Positions 1-26,970 of a DNA stretch of 64,000 nt are shown here, piece after piece. The first letter of the stretch is position 1; each line of letters begins with the position of its first letter. The DNA is from Glandiceps talaboti (Eukaryota > Hemichordata > Enteropneusta > Spengelidae). Made by a program: the position numbers and the translations under genes. The notes under the pieces are model-generated. The model saw only the letters and a program-made list of their open reading frames with translations, had not been told where the DNA came from and made no database searches. The DNA lies in assembly GCF_964340395.1 (NCBI RefSeq), contig NC_135553.1, positions 10,432,501-10,496,500 of the forward strand. Direction: 5' to 3'.

Positions 1-2200
1 TTTATCATTAAACCACTGATAAGTGAGCTAGATGTGTAATACCTTACAGACAGGCCGTGAATGCAAATGAATGCACATGACATTCAATTACCCTCTCTTC
101 TGATTATTACAACACAGCCAAGTGGAAACATCTGCAGGTAAATTGGGATTTTTCCAACTGGAATGTTAAATACACATATATCAGGTCATTTAACACTCTA
201 TTGAATTGTTAATCACAGCAGGAGATATTGTTCATTCATTCTCAGTCAATAATAGAAATAAGAGCAACTCCACAGTTGTTCTACATACCCAGCTAAGGAA
301 TTAGATTCCACACAAATATATTAGTACTACTAGACGCCAACTCTATTTCTAAGTAATTTGTTTTCATTTGTTTACTGCTTGGTGAGATTGCAACGTATTT
401 GGAGTAGTAAGAGTGACATACATTTTCATCTAGATTATTATGGCTGTAAACTGGAAGTAGCATAGCATGTGAAATAGTTACTACAACCATTCTCACCAGC
501 TGCAGTCTAGTTCCTATACAGTATCGTTACGATTTATACCTTCACTCACAGAAGGTTAGAACCACAGGCTGATCATCCAGACTACACCAGCTGCAGTTGC
601 CTACCAGAGCTAATATTTCATCCATTTATGATGCAGTTGGTTACTCTAGTCACAGGGTCTTTGAAGTTTCCTTCAGGTTTTGCTTTACATGGGTTTTATC
701 ATGTTATGCATAGAACTTTACATTTTAATAAGCTTAATTTTTACAGGAATTTCATTCTACTTTGAATAAAACATTAAATCATATATGGAAAGTATGTGTA
801 GACTAAATACAAAGTGTCTAATAGAGTACTGTATTTTCAAGGAATGTAAAAAAGTAACTTTCTTTACATCATGCTGAAAATGCTCCACTTTTTAAATTCC
901 TACACTGTAATTTTCTCCCAAAAAAAGAAAGAAGAGAAATCAGTTGTTTTGTCTGGAAGTAATTTTTGCTCATTGGCAAAGTATGCATGATATCTAGGAA
1001 TAAGAAAGTATTATTTTCACTGTCTTGTGTTATATTTTAGTGGGGTAGGAAAGACACTTGCGTAGGTAGTGAAAATAAGTTCCTTATGAAATTACACAAT
1101 GTAAGCATTTTGTGACAGTCCAAAACAATGTTTGCAATATTACTGTATATTACACGTATCTTGTAAACAGTTTGTCACATATAAACACAGGGCAACTGAA
1201 AAGCAGTATGTGAATACCTAGCCCAGAGACTTGCCATGGTCACACCATCTCAAACTACCTTTCAAACCAGAAAAGGTAAGCTTGAGATAATTATCATAAC
1301 CTAGAGACTTGGTTATCTAGCTTGGACAACCATGATAACCAAGAGACTTGGCTTGAAAATGTCATTCACCAGAACAGGATTTCGAGTCTGATAGCCAAGT
1401 ATGGAGTAGTGAGTTTATGACACTCAGCTAGCGAATACAACTTGCGATGTATTCCTATATCAAAGACGGTTAACACTGATTTCTGCAGGCAGATAGTAAT
1501 ATATATGGTGTACATACAAACCAACTCACAGCTTGTGGTCTGCTAGTCATATTACTTACACATACCTTCTAATTCTTGACCTGACACGTTTCTATAAGTA
1601 GGGATGCCAAGGTTGGTATTTGGACTGTATGATAGCGGCTGTGTAATTATGTTATATTTTTATTTAGGTATTCAGTTATTAAGAAATATATGTCACCATG
1701 TCATCTGTATAGGTTGCGTATTGTGTATAATTCAAATTTCAACACTTCAGTTTTTTCTCTTTCATCAGAATTTTAATAGAAATACGCTGTTGACATTTGT
1801 GTTATTTTTTTCACGATGGAGGAGGGGATATCGTGTAATTGTATATACATGTATATAAAATTGTGTAGCCTTGGGGAAGGGGCTTCGAAACTTCAGGGGG
1901 TAAACTCGGGGGAGGGGGTATGACTCTTTGTGACCGTGAACGTTGCTGCTAAAAAAATATTTTGCCAAAATATTTTCTCCACCCCCGCCGCCTTACATTA
2001 TGCGCGTTCCTTAAAGTCCTTGGGCATGGTTTGAACCACGATATTATGATTGAATGCTCCCCGGGGAATTAAGGAAGTATAAAAGGGCTTTTGTGTCAGC
2101 CTAATATAGGTCCGTGCCAGCGGTAATTATTGTAAAACCATTTGAACACTGTGTGGGAAAGTGCTATACGAAAACCATGTCACGTCCTTGTTTACCCTTT
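1..2200. other. Non-coding 5' flank, nothing recognised
   Basis: AT-rich sequence without a supportable exon. A short motif AGAGACTTGG recurs near 1301-1350 and again around 49062. A G-tract repeat lies at 1860-1985. Confidence 0.5.
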
Positions 2201-2204
2201 TTGT

Positions 2205-2345
2205 AACACTAACAGCAGTCTTGCTTGCAGACGGAAAATGGGAGGGACTTCATTCTGACAATGGACGTAAGGGAAAGGAAAAGGACATTGTCAGAATCGA
2301 GTCCCAAATTATGCCGTCTGCAAGCAGGACTATATGGAGCAGATA
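2205..2345. repeat. Foldback element
   Basis: Two arms of about 42 bases, from CTTGCAGACGG (2224 on) and its inverse ending GCCGTCTGCAAG (to about 2325), face each other across a purine-rich loop near 2264-2281. The arms contain GATTCTGACAATG and its complement. The short open frames here are a by-product of the inverted repeat. A related segment sits near 26465-26495. Confidence 0.7.
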
Positions 2346-3680
2346 CAAACCGATATACAATAAACAGAGTATCTTGTGGCCGAACACTCTATAACCATAT
2401 TTCAGCGATCTTCAGCATTTACAATGTAAAAACAATTTTACCACCTATGAATGGTAAACTGACGTGTAACGGGATATTGAAGACAGACGAACGAGATTTA
2501 TAGGAGTATAGATAAAATTGAGTTTACAATTAAAGTAAAGTAAGTTCTGAATTTTTAGTAACGGAACAGTTCAACAGGGTGATTCCAACCCCACCACCCC
2601 ACACCCCACCTCACCCCCAAAAAGCTGACTGTGGTGTACATAGCCTATTCGGTTTGTATCGAAGTAAATCACGCCCCCGTGCGGTATTATTGTTTGAATT
2701 GGGGTTGATAAACATCAACCTGTATTTGATCAAGACTATGCACTCAAAGTGACAACAGGTTTATGTAATATCGTGTTTTACACCATGATATTACTACTAC
2801 GGAAAGCAGGCTGTCGGTAGACTAAATTAAAGATAGATAGGGGTGGACCATATGATATCCTGGGGGGGGGCTTGGAAGATTTCGGGGGGGAAAAAGATGC
2901 CAAATGGATTTGCTTTTTAAAAAATCCGGATATGAGTGGATGATGGAAAAAAAAGATGGACCACTGCTGCTAGAAAAAGAAAATGTCTTGGCAGGGAAAT
3001 GATGCACAGGTTCGAGTATACTGTTCAACCTGCTCGTACCTCTCCAACCAGGACACTTGTCAAATCATGACAAACAGTTTCCAACACATGTCAGTAACCA
3101 GTCAGTTTCGTTAGCCTGTGGTACATATATATATTTGTTCTTGTCTCTGTTTCTTTCATAAATGGTTTAAATATTACTTCATGTATAAAGGGTTCAAACA
3201 TAACTATACATAACATTTTACATATAATACATGTATTACCTAGCTGCCACACTAGTTACAAAACATGCCATGTAAGTGTTTGGCTGTTTCACAATCAGTG
3301 CTTCACTTATCTTGCACTTTGGGGCAAAAGTGAACTTGAAGGTTTTGTAATGGTAATCTTCATACTATTGGAGAGTTTATAAAAGAACTTAATCAAATTG
3401 TTCTAGTCTCTTCAGTATGAATTTGTCAGAAGGGATGATATACTTCCTATTTCAGACACTACATGTATCGACTCCACAACTCAAATTCAAGTTTCTATTG
3501 TACACTAGGTATGACCTCCTAAAGTGCTCTCACACATCAGTAACTTTACTATGCATGCAATATCAATGCCCCTATACCAATGTTACAGGCCCACTTTAAA
3601 CATGGAAAACTTATTTAAAAAGTTATATTTACTTTAGCTTTTCGATGCTTGGCAATATATATCTCAGAGGCTATGAATAA
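2346..3680. other. Non-coding, G-tract repeat
   Basis: No exon recognised. 2838-3005 has runs of G and A, AAATCCGGATAT and CTGCTGCTAGAAAA, resembling 4615-4770 and parts of 1886-1985. A dispersed motif (ATTACTACTACGGAAA, 2789-2804) recurs in gene A intron 3 near 8395. Confidence 0.5.
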
Positions 3681-3689
3681 CCTAAAAAT

Positions 3690-4335
3690 TGCCTAAATAG
3701 AAACAAAAAACTGCAGATCTGGCAGTGGGGGAACCCCTTGGACTCCATCACCCCAGAGGCCACTTATTCATTAAACCAACAATAAGATTTACCAAAATTG
3801 GTAAAAAAAAACTTGAAAAGCTTCTAGGGGAGACCCCCTAGGACCCCCCCCCCCCATAAGACATGTCCATGCCTCAAATCAAAGTTCTTCCCTCCACCTC
3901 TTATTGTCAAGATGCTATGAAACTTTATTTCAAAAATGTTTCAACCATGTGTAGTTGCTTTTTACAATTGTTAGAGCTGTCTTGTAAAGCTTGCAAATTA
4001 TTGTCTGAAAGTGTCTGTTAATAGCCTGAAAATTGGCTTTAAGAGTAAAAATCCTCCAGGGCTTCTAGGGGGACACCCCCCAGAACCCCCCTCTCCCATA
4101 AGAGGTATACATGTTCCAGTTTCAAACCAAAGTTCTTTCCTCCACCTCTTACTGTCGAGATGCTATGGAACTTTATTTCAAAAATATTTCAACCTTATGT
4201 AGTTGCTTTTTACATGTTAGAGCTGTCTTGTAAAGCTTGCAAATTATTGTCTGAAAGTGTCTGTGAATAGCCTAAACATTGCCTTTAGAAGTAAAAATCT
4301 ACAGCTTACTGTCAGATGCTATGAAACTTTATTCA
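3690..4335. repeat. Tandem repeat, unit about 246 bp, roughly 2.5 copies
   Basis: Blocks such as GTCTGAAAGTGTCTGT (4003 and 4249), CCTCCACCTCTTA and GTAGTTGCTTTTTACA recur at 246-base spacing. The third copy is shortened by an internal deletion and the first is more diverged upstream. Runs of C sit at the same place in each unit. Confidence 0.75.
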
Positions 4336-4875
4336 CGGGGGTAAGTGACTTTTTGTTGGCCCAATGGAAAAAAACACTGACATCCCCCCCTCCATCTGAG
4401 CTCACCAATCAAGTTTCCGATTTGTATTTTCAGTGTGTCATCATACCATGGCATGAAAACTGTCAATGATGTTTATTTAATTGAAAATCAAACATGTATG
4501 AAATCTGTAGTTTTCTAAATAAAATGTGTGTGTGATAGAACAGCATCTTTTTGCTCTCTGTATTACCCTGTGCGAAAATCAAACAGAAAATTGTGGCAAC
4601 AAATGTAGGTGTTCAACATTGACGTAAAAAAAATCCGGATATCTCAAAGAAGCAAAAAAAAAAAAAAAAGTTGCCAGCATAGGCGAAGGAGAAAAAAAAA
4701 TTCTCAGGCAAGCAGGTGGAAAAAAAATAATGACTCTCCACCAATCTTCCAAGGCCCCCCCCCCCCAGGTAGTTACGTGTATACAAAAAGTCTATTCGTA
4801 AAAGTTATATTACGTATCCCTGTGGTGTAAATTTCTCCTCTGACAGACTATCCAGATAAAGAGGTGGATGTCACC

Positions 4876-13644
<8,769 letters not shown>

Positions 13645-13829
13645 TTTCTCTTCACGAACAAAATCAACAAAATATCCCCTGTATAACACAAGTATATGCT
13701 TTAAAGATTTGACATTCCATTTGAAAATTTGAGATTTGTGTGATTATACTTGAACGGTTTTCTACCCTCATTTTCTTATCGATACTTTCGTTATAAAAAA
13801 AATCGAATATATTTACTAAAAAGATATAC

Positions 13830-13835
13830 AATAAA
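13830..13835 (+). terminator. Candidate polyadenylation signals for gene A
   Basis: AATAAA lies here, 186 nt after the gene A stop codon. Further AATAAA hexamers occur at 14158-14163 and 14177-14182. Which is used cannot be told from sequence alone. Confidence 0.4.
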
Positions 13836-14228
13836 AATGGGGGTCGAATTGGGTAAAAAAAAATAGGATAACTCAAAGTTGATGCACTTTTGGAAAATTC
13901 ACAAGATTGTTTGTTATAATTGTATTATGTGTATAATGAACTCATAGGGAGTTCTCAACAACATCTGTTTATTCATTTGATCACAAAAAGGGTATATTTG
14001 TCATATTTTATGAAATATCGATATTATACTTTATATCTGTTGGCAATGTATTTCTTTCAGTTTTTAATCCTACAATGACTTATAATAACTATAATATATA
14101 ATTATTTGTAGGAAATGTTATCACATATTCGTCAAATCTACACCAAAATTTATAACAAATAAATTATACGCTCTCAAATAAAAAAAAATGTCCTCAATTT
14201 CTTGTTCATATTGATATTTACATCGTTA

Positions 14229-14354
14229 TAAACTACAGCCTCTTTTACGACACCGCCCATCGTCGTAAACCACTGCCTCTTTTACGTCACCGTCCAAGAC
14301 GTTATTTCGCAGTTTCGCGGAAGAAATAATAACAGCTCTGGTTTGCGAGAATTG
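14229..14354 (+). repeat. Dispersed repeat family R1 copy, downstream of gene A
   Basis: AAACTACAGCCTCTTTTACG and CACTGCCTCTTTTACGTCAC form an internal duplication, followed by GTTATTTCGCAG, GAAATAATAAC and CTGGTTTGCGAGAAT. Related copies lie at 21637, 37013 and 49112. Confidence 0.65.
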
Positions 14355-15043
14355 GTCTATATTATTCTTTATATTTAATACTTCAAGATTAACTGAAAAG
14401 AAAGACAGGGATGCAACTCTTGCACACATTGAACACACGAAATCCATGCTTGTACCATGAGAGTGTTTGAAGAGCTGTTTATATGTAATTTCAATATGTT
14501 GAGTGCTGTGGTTAAATGTACATTTTAATATACATTATGCAAATATTTTATTTACATATGTATGTGTGATATGATGAGATTTAGTGGTACATCCATTTAT
14601 AATTGTCCACCACTGATTTAAAAAAATTTCTGATCATAGTAATTTGTAATCAACAATGACAATGGTTGCACTGTCTAAGAATCTCTATATAGGCAATGTT
14701 TACAGAAACCGCGATAAATATCATTTTTTCCACTATGCTGTGTAAACTTTGTATTCAGAACGCCGGGGTTATATCCAAAACCAGGTCACACGGATATTGA
14801 GACGCCGTCTTTGCCACAGGGACCTGCACTGTGTTGCTTGTATAAATGATTTGATTGAAAAACACGAATCGTGATGCGACAGACGTGTTTACTCTAACTT
14901 TTACATGTAAAACGATTTTTCCAGTATGTTCATTCGTATCATTTTAACATATTTGTATTTGTATAGTATGTTACGCAATTACGTATGCCTGTGGGCTGAA
15001 CTTTCTGCTCTGGCACTGTTCAGAGGTCGCTGTCAATCTCACC

Positions 15044-21346
<6,303 letters not shown>

Positions 21347-21636
21347 CTTTTTTTTTCGAAATGTCATGAAATATATCTAGAAAGGAGAATGTAATGCACG
21401 GCAAAGCATAATTATTTGTGAGAGTTTCTATCACAAAATTGAAAGACATATACCATAAAAGAAGAATACATCAATTTGAATCCTGTTGGGTCCACGTTTT
21501 AACATTGTATTGGGTGAAGAATTATATATTTATGTGCAATATTGAAAATTTATAAATATATTTCCATATTTCTAAGGTGATTCCTATCAAAACATCGGTT
21601 TGTAATATTTTTCAAAAGATGGTATTCGGTTAACTG

Positions 21637-21720
21637 TCGTAAAACTACAGTCCTCTTTTACGGCACCATCCGAGAAGCACCATGAAGAAGAAAATTATAC
21701 TTGGTTTGCGATAATGTGAG
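21637..21720 (+). repeat. Dispersed repeat family R1 copy, downstream of gene B
   Basis: GTAAAACTACAGTCCTCTTT, then TACGGCACCATCCGAGAAG and TTGGTTTGCGATAATG, align with the copy downstream of gene A. It may have been carried along by the tandem duplication. Confidence 0.6.
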
Positions 21721-21729
21721 AATGAATTC

Positions 21730-21735
21730 AATAAA
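21730..21735 (+). terminator. Candidate polyadenylation signal for gene B
   Basis: AATAAA lies 384 nt after the gene B stop, just 3' of a dispersed repeat copy (21637-21720). Usage is unproven. Confidence 0.35.
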
Positions 21736-23659
21736 TCAATATGATATTTCATCAATATTTGTGTGTGAAACGTGAAAGAGGGGGTACTTTTATAATTTTT
21801 GGTTTCTGGAGAGGTCATTTTATGATTTGTCATCACACAATCTTCGCTCGGTGGCTAGGTATTTTGAGTTGACATGAGAGGCACTAGACTGGAAAAATCA
21901 GCCGCTGTGGGCGTTCATCTGATATAATGACACCCGCACCCCAGCGACGTATTTTATGTAAAAGGTGGGTTTATACGTATTGGACGTAATTTTTGCTTGG
22001 TATTAGAAAACTACAACACTATATTTTACTTACTGACGCATACTTAAGCGTCACTTGTATGTGACTAAACTCATCAAATGCCAGAATACGTATCGTAAAA
22101 TGTATACATCGACAATAACAGTATGATACTAGAATATTTTGTATTCTTTTTGTGTGTGTAAGTATTTTCATTTACAAGTTTATAAACTCAATCTGTGTCA
22201 CCTTAATACGTGTGAATGTGTTTGCCGAAGACAGGTTATGATTATTGGTACGATATCAACCCGTTACGAGGCCAAGACGTAGTTGTAAATTCCAGAGCTG
22301 TGCGCTTGTTACTGTACGCTCAGTACGCTACACAATTTTAATCACAAGAGGGCGATGTTTAAGTGTGTGCTCAACACACATCATTCCCATCACATCTGTG
22401 AAAATAGTTAAACTTTGATGATAGTAAGATGAACTATTAAAGTGCAAGATATGATTTATTCGTAATCGTATGTTTCTCCTCCATCTACATATTTATCGCC
22501 ACTGCTGCTAAAATAACTTCTCCGTCGCTGAGGATAAAGGTTAGACTTGCTAAAGTCTACGGGCTATTTTCAATTTTTATTTGAATGAATATATGAAACA
22601 CAATGTGTTTTTTTTTCTTTTTCAATAAAATAGTCACCTGTGTGAGTGATTGAGAAACAGTGATGAGATCATCGTGTATAACCCTTGGATACTACTATTA
22701 CTGGGGGTGGGGGTGGGAATATTATACCCATCAAACAAAAATTATTAACCATTTTTTCGGAGGGAGGGGTGGAAGGAATTCGAATGGAGGAACTGGGACA
22801 AATAATCTCCCAACATTTCAATGTATTACATTTTTTAATAATTCTGAATTATGTCTGGATGCAGAAATTGTGTTATCACTTTTTAAAATGACGATTCGTG
22901 TTGATTTGGCACTTTGCTTTTTTTCGCACTCCCCATCCCACCTCATTTTACTGATCCGGACAGACTTTAACAGATTTGCAACTTGAGCGAGCTGAGCCGC
23001 CTGTGAGTTTGAGAACTGATCTACCGAAAATAGTGACAATGCCGTAATAAACCACCCCATACCCCTCAGAATCTGTAACTGTGTGTTACAGGTTGTCGAA
23101 GTGTTGATTTCATTCTCCAAGTGTTGATTTCGTTATTTTAGGCGATGATGTCCAAAGACGCCATATCTATTTAAGTGACTCATCACATACAATGTAAGAG
23201 CACATATTGAATCGAAATCACTTAGCCTGCTTTGATAATTTCAAGTTATATGCCTACAGGTGAATCAACATAGCATTCAATATAATTTGTATTTGAAATA
23301 GAAATAATCGAGGAAATAGCTAAAAATAGTTGGCGACTGACTAGAACGACCCATAACATCATATAAAATCGACTATCCTATATTCGTCAATATGCTATAG
23401 TGGAAAACATTTTAAAAATAGTAACCACGTATCAATTTAAACGAGAAATGTGTACTTAAAATTCCTATTTTTTCACGTTATTTCGATACTTTTTGAAAAT
23501 CCTATATTGTCATATTTCCCCGCCGACTTTTATTTAGTAGACAAAGTTACGATTAGGATTAATTAAATATTAAGTTGAAATATTTCGCGATGTATTTGGT
23601 AAGAGTGAATTCATTTTTTTTTTTAGATCAACGCAAGGTGGCGCTATAGCAGTAAAATA

Positions 23660-23667
23660 CCGGAAGT
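23660..23667 (+). promoter_or_regulatory. ETS-type promoter motif
   Basis: CCGGAAGT lies 60 bases upstream of the ATG at 23727, and the start codon itself sits in ATGGCGG, the core of YY1-type sites seen at the 5' ends of many animal housekeeping genes. No TATA box is evident. The role as promoter is inferred from position and motif type. Confidence 0.4.
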
Positions 23668-23726
23668 TGTAAGATTTGACAGACGAACTACACGCGAATC
23701 ATTCATTGTGTACATTCACTATCATC

Positions 23727-23942
23727 ATGGCGGTTGGACCAAGAGGACCGAGAGGTCGGACTGTCGGAATTTCGTGTGGCCGATACCGTTTTATTCTCTA
23801 CCTAGCGACTTTTGTGATCTCAATGCAGCTACTAGTGGCCTGGAGCTTCTTCAGTGTTGAATCAAGTGAAGGGAAAGACGTGACAAAACGACGCAGCGCC
23901 GGGTCGAGTGTCGACCACGACGAAGTTTGGTCGAACTTGAAG
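23727..23942 (+). CDS. First coding exon of a type II membrane protein, possibly protein xylosyltransferase (XYLT1/2-like)
   Basis: ATG with A at -3 and G at +4, 216 nt (72 codons), ending at CTTGAAG|GTAAGC in phase 0. Seen: a basic, Gly/Arg/Pro-rich head (residues 1-20), one hydrophobic segment at about 21-41 (FILYLATFVISMQLLVAW), then a polar stem with KRR and an acidic end. This is the layout of a Golgi type II glycosyltransferase anchor. The segment MQLLVAWSFFSVES resembles the N-termini of human XYLT1 and XYLT2 as I recall them (Q-x-L-V-x-W-x-F-S pattern). Those enzymes start glycosaminoglycan chains by adding xylose to serine of core proteins in the Golgi, and human XYLT1 has a very long first intron. 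No catalytic domain lies in this window, so the family name is a hypothesis. Upstream in-frame codons from 23676 are open but start without an ATG. Confidence 0.55.
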
Positions 23943-26202
23943 GTAAGCTCGTAGAAGTTTAAATGTCCCGGTCAATGAATATCAAAGCGTACGTGTTCAG
24001 CTTTTTGGGGTCACTGGTGTGTTGGTGAGAGTGGTACAACTGTTTGTACGAATCGTCGAACGATTTCTCTGTGAAAGTGTGAACGGAACTGTTGTTAACG
24101 GTTAACGTTACATGATCATTACAGTTTGTGTTACGCTCAACTTCTGTCACTTGGGGTTTCCAGTGTGTTGGTTTCGCTATGTTTGGTGATCACCTGTCCT
24201 AATTACATGCATGTTAGTGCCTACGAGTTTGCCTTGCTAAACGCAAGTCAGCTGCCTTTTCCACGTCACCCCGGTAAGTGAGGCTGACTAACTTGTAAAA
24301 CGAGACCCTTTCATCAGCTGTTCCAAGAGACCGGAAGTATAATCATCATATTTCCGTAGGGTTACTTATAAGCACTGAATCCCCAAACACGGAAAAAACA
24401 GCATATTTTCACACGTTTAAATGTCGAAGTCCTACTATACAACTTACAAGTGTTTTCTGCCATATTCAAAGGGAGTTGCAATCGTCTGCAAATTTTAACC
24501 GGAGAGGAAAACTTTGTAATACACGTAGTAGTATTGAAGTTTTTGTATAGAACAAACTTAGATTGAGAGAAATGGGAGTAGTAAATTTTCTCCCCAAAAG
24601 TCTCATGCAAGTTTGATAAACTGGCCTAAAAATATTGACAAAGTTTTAAGTGATCGTATAACTTTTTAGAAAAAATTGTGTGTAAAAACTTTCAACATTT
24701 TCATGCTTAGTAAATTATTTATTTAATTATTATTATTTTTTTTTTTGGGGGGGGGGGGAGTATTTGTTAATTTGGACAGTGTAGCACAGTTCAGTAAACT
24801 ATTTTGCAACTGCTAAACCTGGCTTGTGTCTTAAATTAATGTTTCCAAAATATCGACATTAGCAAATCCCTCCCTTTAGAATGTTTGATAGCAGCATGGG
24901 ACAACTACGACCAGTAGTGTTCCTATTGTATCTAGTAGTTGAGCACTGTATGCTGTCACTGGCCAGACAATTGTCCAACTGCGAATAATAGCTCCTTACT
25001 ATTCAAAAGCTAAATACAAATACACTCTAGAAGTTTTCAGAACTATTTATAGCACCTGACATTCTTACACTGAAGGAATATAAAGTATTAAAATCGTGAC
25101 TGGTAGAAAATTTAAAACAAGAAACGTCTTTCTGAGTGATACAACTGTACGTTGTTTTGAATGTGAAGTTGTAGTCAGTTCAGTTGTAGTTGAGTCTATT
25201 CTGTATTCAATGTCTATGTTCCATAAAATTGTTCAATCCAATTAAATGCATGTCAGTGACTGTACTATGATATTATTAACACTGAAAACAATACACCATA
25301 CATCTAAATGGGATTTACATCCCATTGTATAGAGGCTCATTGTCAGTTTGTAAACGGATACTTGAAATAGGTAATATTATGTAAATTAAACAAAAGGCTT
25401 AAAATAGTGTAGTGTAGTTCCTGTAATATACTGTTGCCACTTCGTTTGTATGTAATCATATATTGATATTATGTCAATTTCATTTCAGATGAAAATTAGA
25501 TCAGAAATGTACATGTTTTGAAAATGTTGATATGTAGTAAGTCTAAAGAACGAGTCCTTCATTCCATGAAATGCCCAGTACAGTACAGTGTTCATTTCAA
25601 TGTTAGTTATGTCAAGCAGACACAGTGTGTGTCCCCGACACAACAGCGCAACACCACACTGTGGTTTGTATGACAGTCACCATTAAATGTAAATAACAAC
25701 ACAAGGCTAACTTGTAATCCAATCATAGACAAAATACTACATTTTTTGTTGATTTCCACAATTTACCAAATTTAAACTCAAAACACTTAAAGGTACTGGA
25801 AAGCCATGGTATCTGAAAACAAATTATCAGCCAGCCAGTCAGTGTTTGTAAGTTTCAATGTTATTGTTCATTTCACCCTTAGTTTGTTTCATTTAGCATA
25901 ACTAAATAAACTGACACATATGACCAGGGTCAGTTGTTGTTAGAGTGTACTGGGTTCCTTGTCTAAGTTAGACATACTGTGTAATACTGGCCACAGTTTG
26001 CATAGTGCTGGAATAAAATACTGCAAGTTTTAAAAAATTTTCTTCAAATTTCTAGGTTTAGGTCAGTAATTGTACTATGTGATTTGGTACAAGTAGGTGT
26101 TTTATATCATAAATACCAATATGTGGTGTGTAATATCAGAGAGGGACTCGGTAGGATAGAAAATCATGTCTGCTGTACACATAGATGGGAATTCACTGAA
26201 TT

Positions 26203-26238
26203 TGACCTTTTATGTCAAAGGTCAAAGGTCAAAGGTCA
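26203..26238 (+). promoter_or_regulatory. Triple DR1-type nuclear-receptor motif with inverted half-site
   Basis: Three AGGTCA half-sites with 1-bp spacing (26219-26224, 26226-26231, 26233-26238) and an inverted half-site TGACCT at 26203-26208. AGGTCA-A-AGGTCA is the consensus DR1 bound in animals by RXR heterodimers (including PPAR) and HNF4. It could also be a chance 7-bp microsatellite. Confidence 0.35.
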
Positions 26239-26859
26239 GATCAGCTAAATGAAATTTAAAACATGTTTTGTAAGGGAATGAAATTCTTAGGATTTGAGAC
26301 TTGGTAAACACTCACATAAAATAAATGAATTACAAAGATAGTATTTTAGAAAGTATTTCTCAAGAATTTTGTAAGTAATTGGACAATGGTTGAAGTAAAG
26401 GGGTAAATGGACTCATAAACTGTTTAGTTAGAGTAACACTTCTCTCGCTTGTAGATGGAGTAACTGAGGACTTGATTCTGACATTGTCCCTTTCCTGCTT
26501 TGTTCTGTGAAGCGTACAGAAGTCTCTACTTGAATGACCAAAAGTTATGAAATCAGAAATTTTTTTCATAATTTCAAACACTGGGTTAACGTTCGATGTA
26601 ACCTTTACGTAACCAACTTCCATAACCTCAATGTACATCCAATATTATAGCATATGCCAAATTGGTGTTTTGGAATTATGAAAAGTTCCAATAGTACAGA
26701 GGCTTTTGTTGTCAAAGAGATGTTAGATAGGAAAGTCAATCAGTTGCTAATATTTGTCTGCTGGGCTTGATATTTTATGTTTTTGACACATAAGCATTTG
26801 CTTGCATGCTCAGAATGGGATTGTTGTACAGGTTTTTACAGGACAATATTAGGGGGTGG

Positions 26860-26970
26860 TCATTTTTAACTGATGGGTTGTGGGGGGGGGTGGTGTTTCG
26901 GGTGGGGGTCATTTTGAAAAGTATCACTTGATAACTTGAAGTGGAGGGGGGGGGGGGGGGTCTTTTCAGA
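26860..26970. repeat. G-tract repeat
   Basis: GGGGGTGGTCATTTTTAACT, GGTGGGGGTCATTTTGAAAA and a run of about 14 G form two related short units. Confidence 0.6.

Larger units (their letters stand above)
13645..15043. other. Intergenic spacer between genes A and B
   Basis: It contains the gene A 3' UTR, candidate poly(A) signals and a dispersed repeat copy at 14229-14354. The last 100 bases before the gene B ATG share short blocks (TTACGTAT-CCTGTGG) with the gene A 5' flank, so the duplicated unit extends into the promoter region. No additional coding region was seen. Confidence 0.7.
21347..23640. other. Intergenic region between gene B and the next gene
   Basis: It holds the gene B 3' flank, a dispersed repeat copy (21637-21720), a diverged repeat around 21880-21960 that resembles part of gene B intron 4 (about 18200-18280), a G-rich patch (22690-22790) and a short tandem repeat of AGTGTTGATTTC near 23098-23135. 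No coding region was recognised. Confidence 0.6.

Noticed and set aside
4864-4875. Upstream extension of the gene A start
   Set aside because: The extra codons begin with GTG, not ATG; the ATG at 4876 has the better context and matches the gene B start.
22660-22986. 108-codon open frame downstream of gene B
   Set aside because: It runs through a G-rich low-complexity patch and poly-T stretches with no homology; no plausible exon borders.
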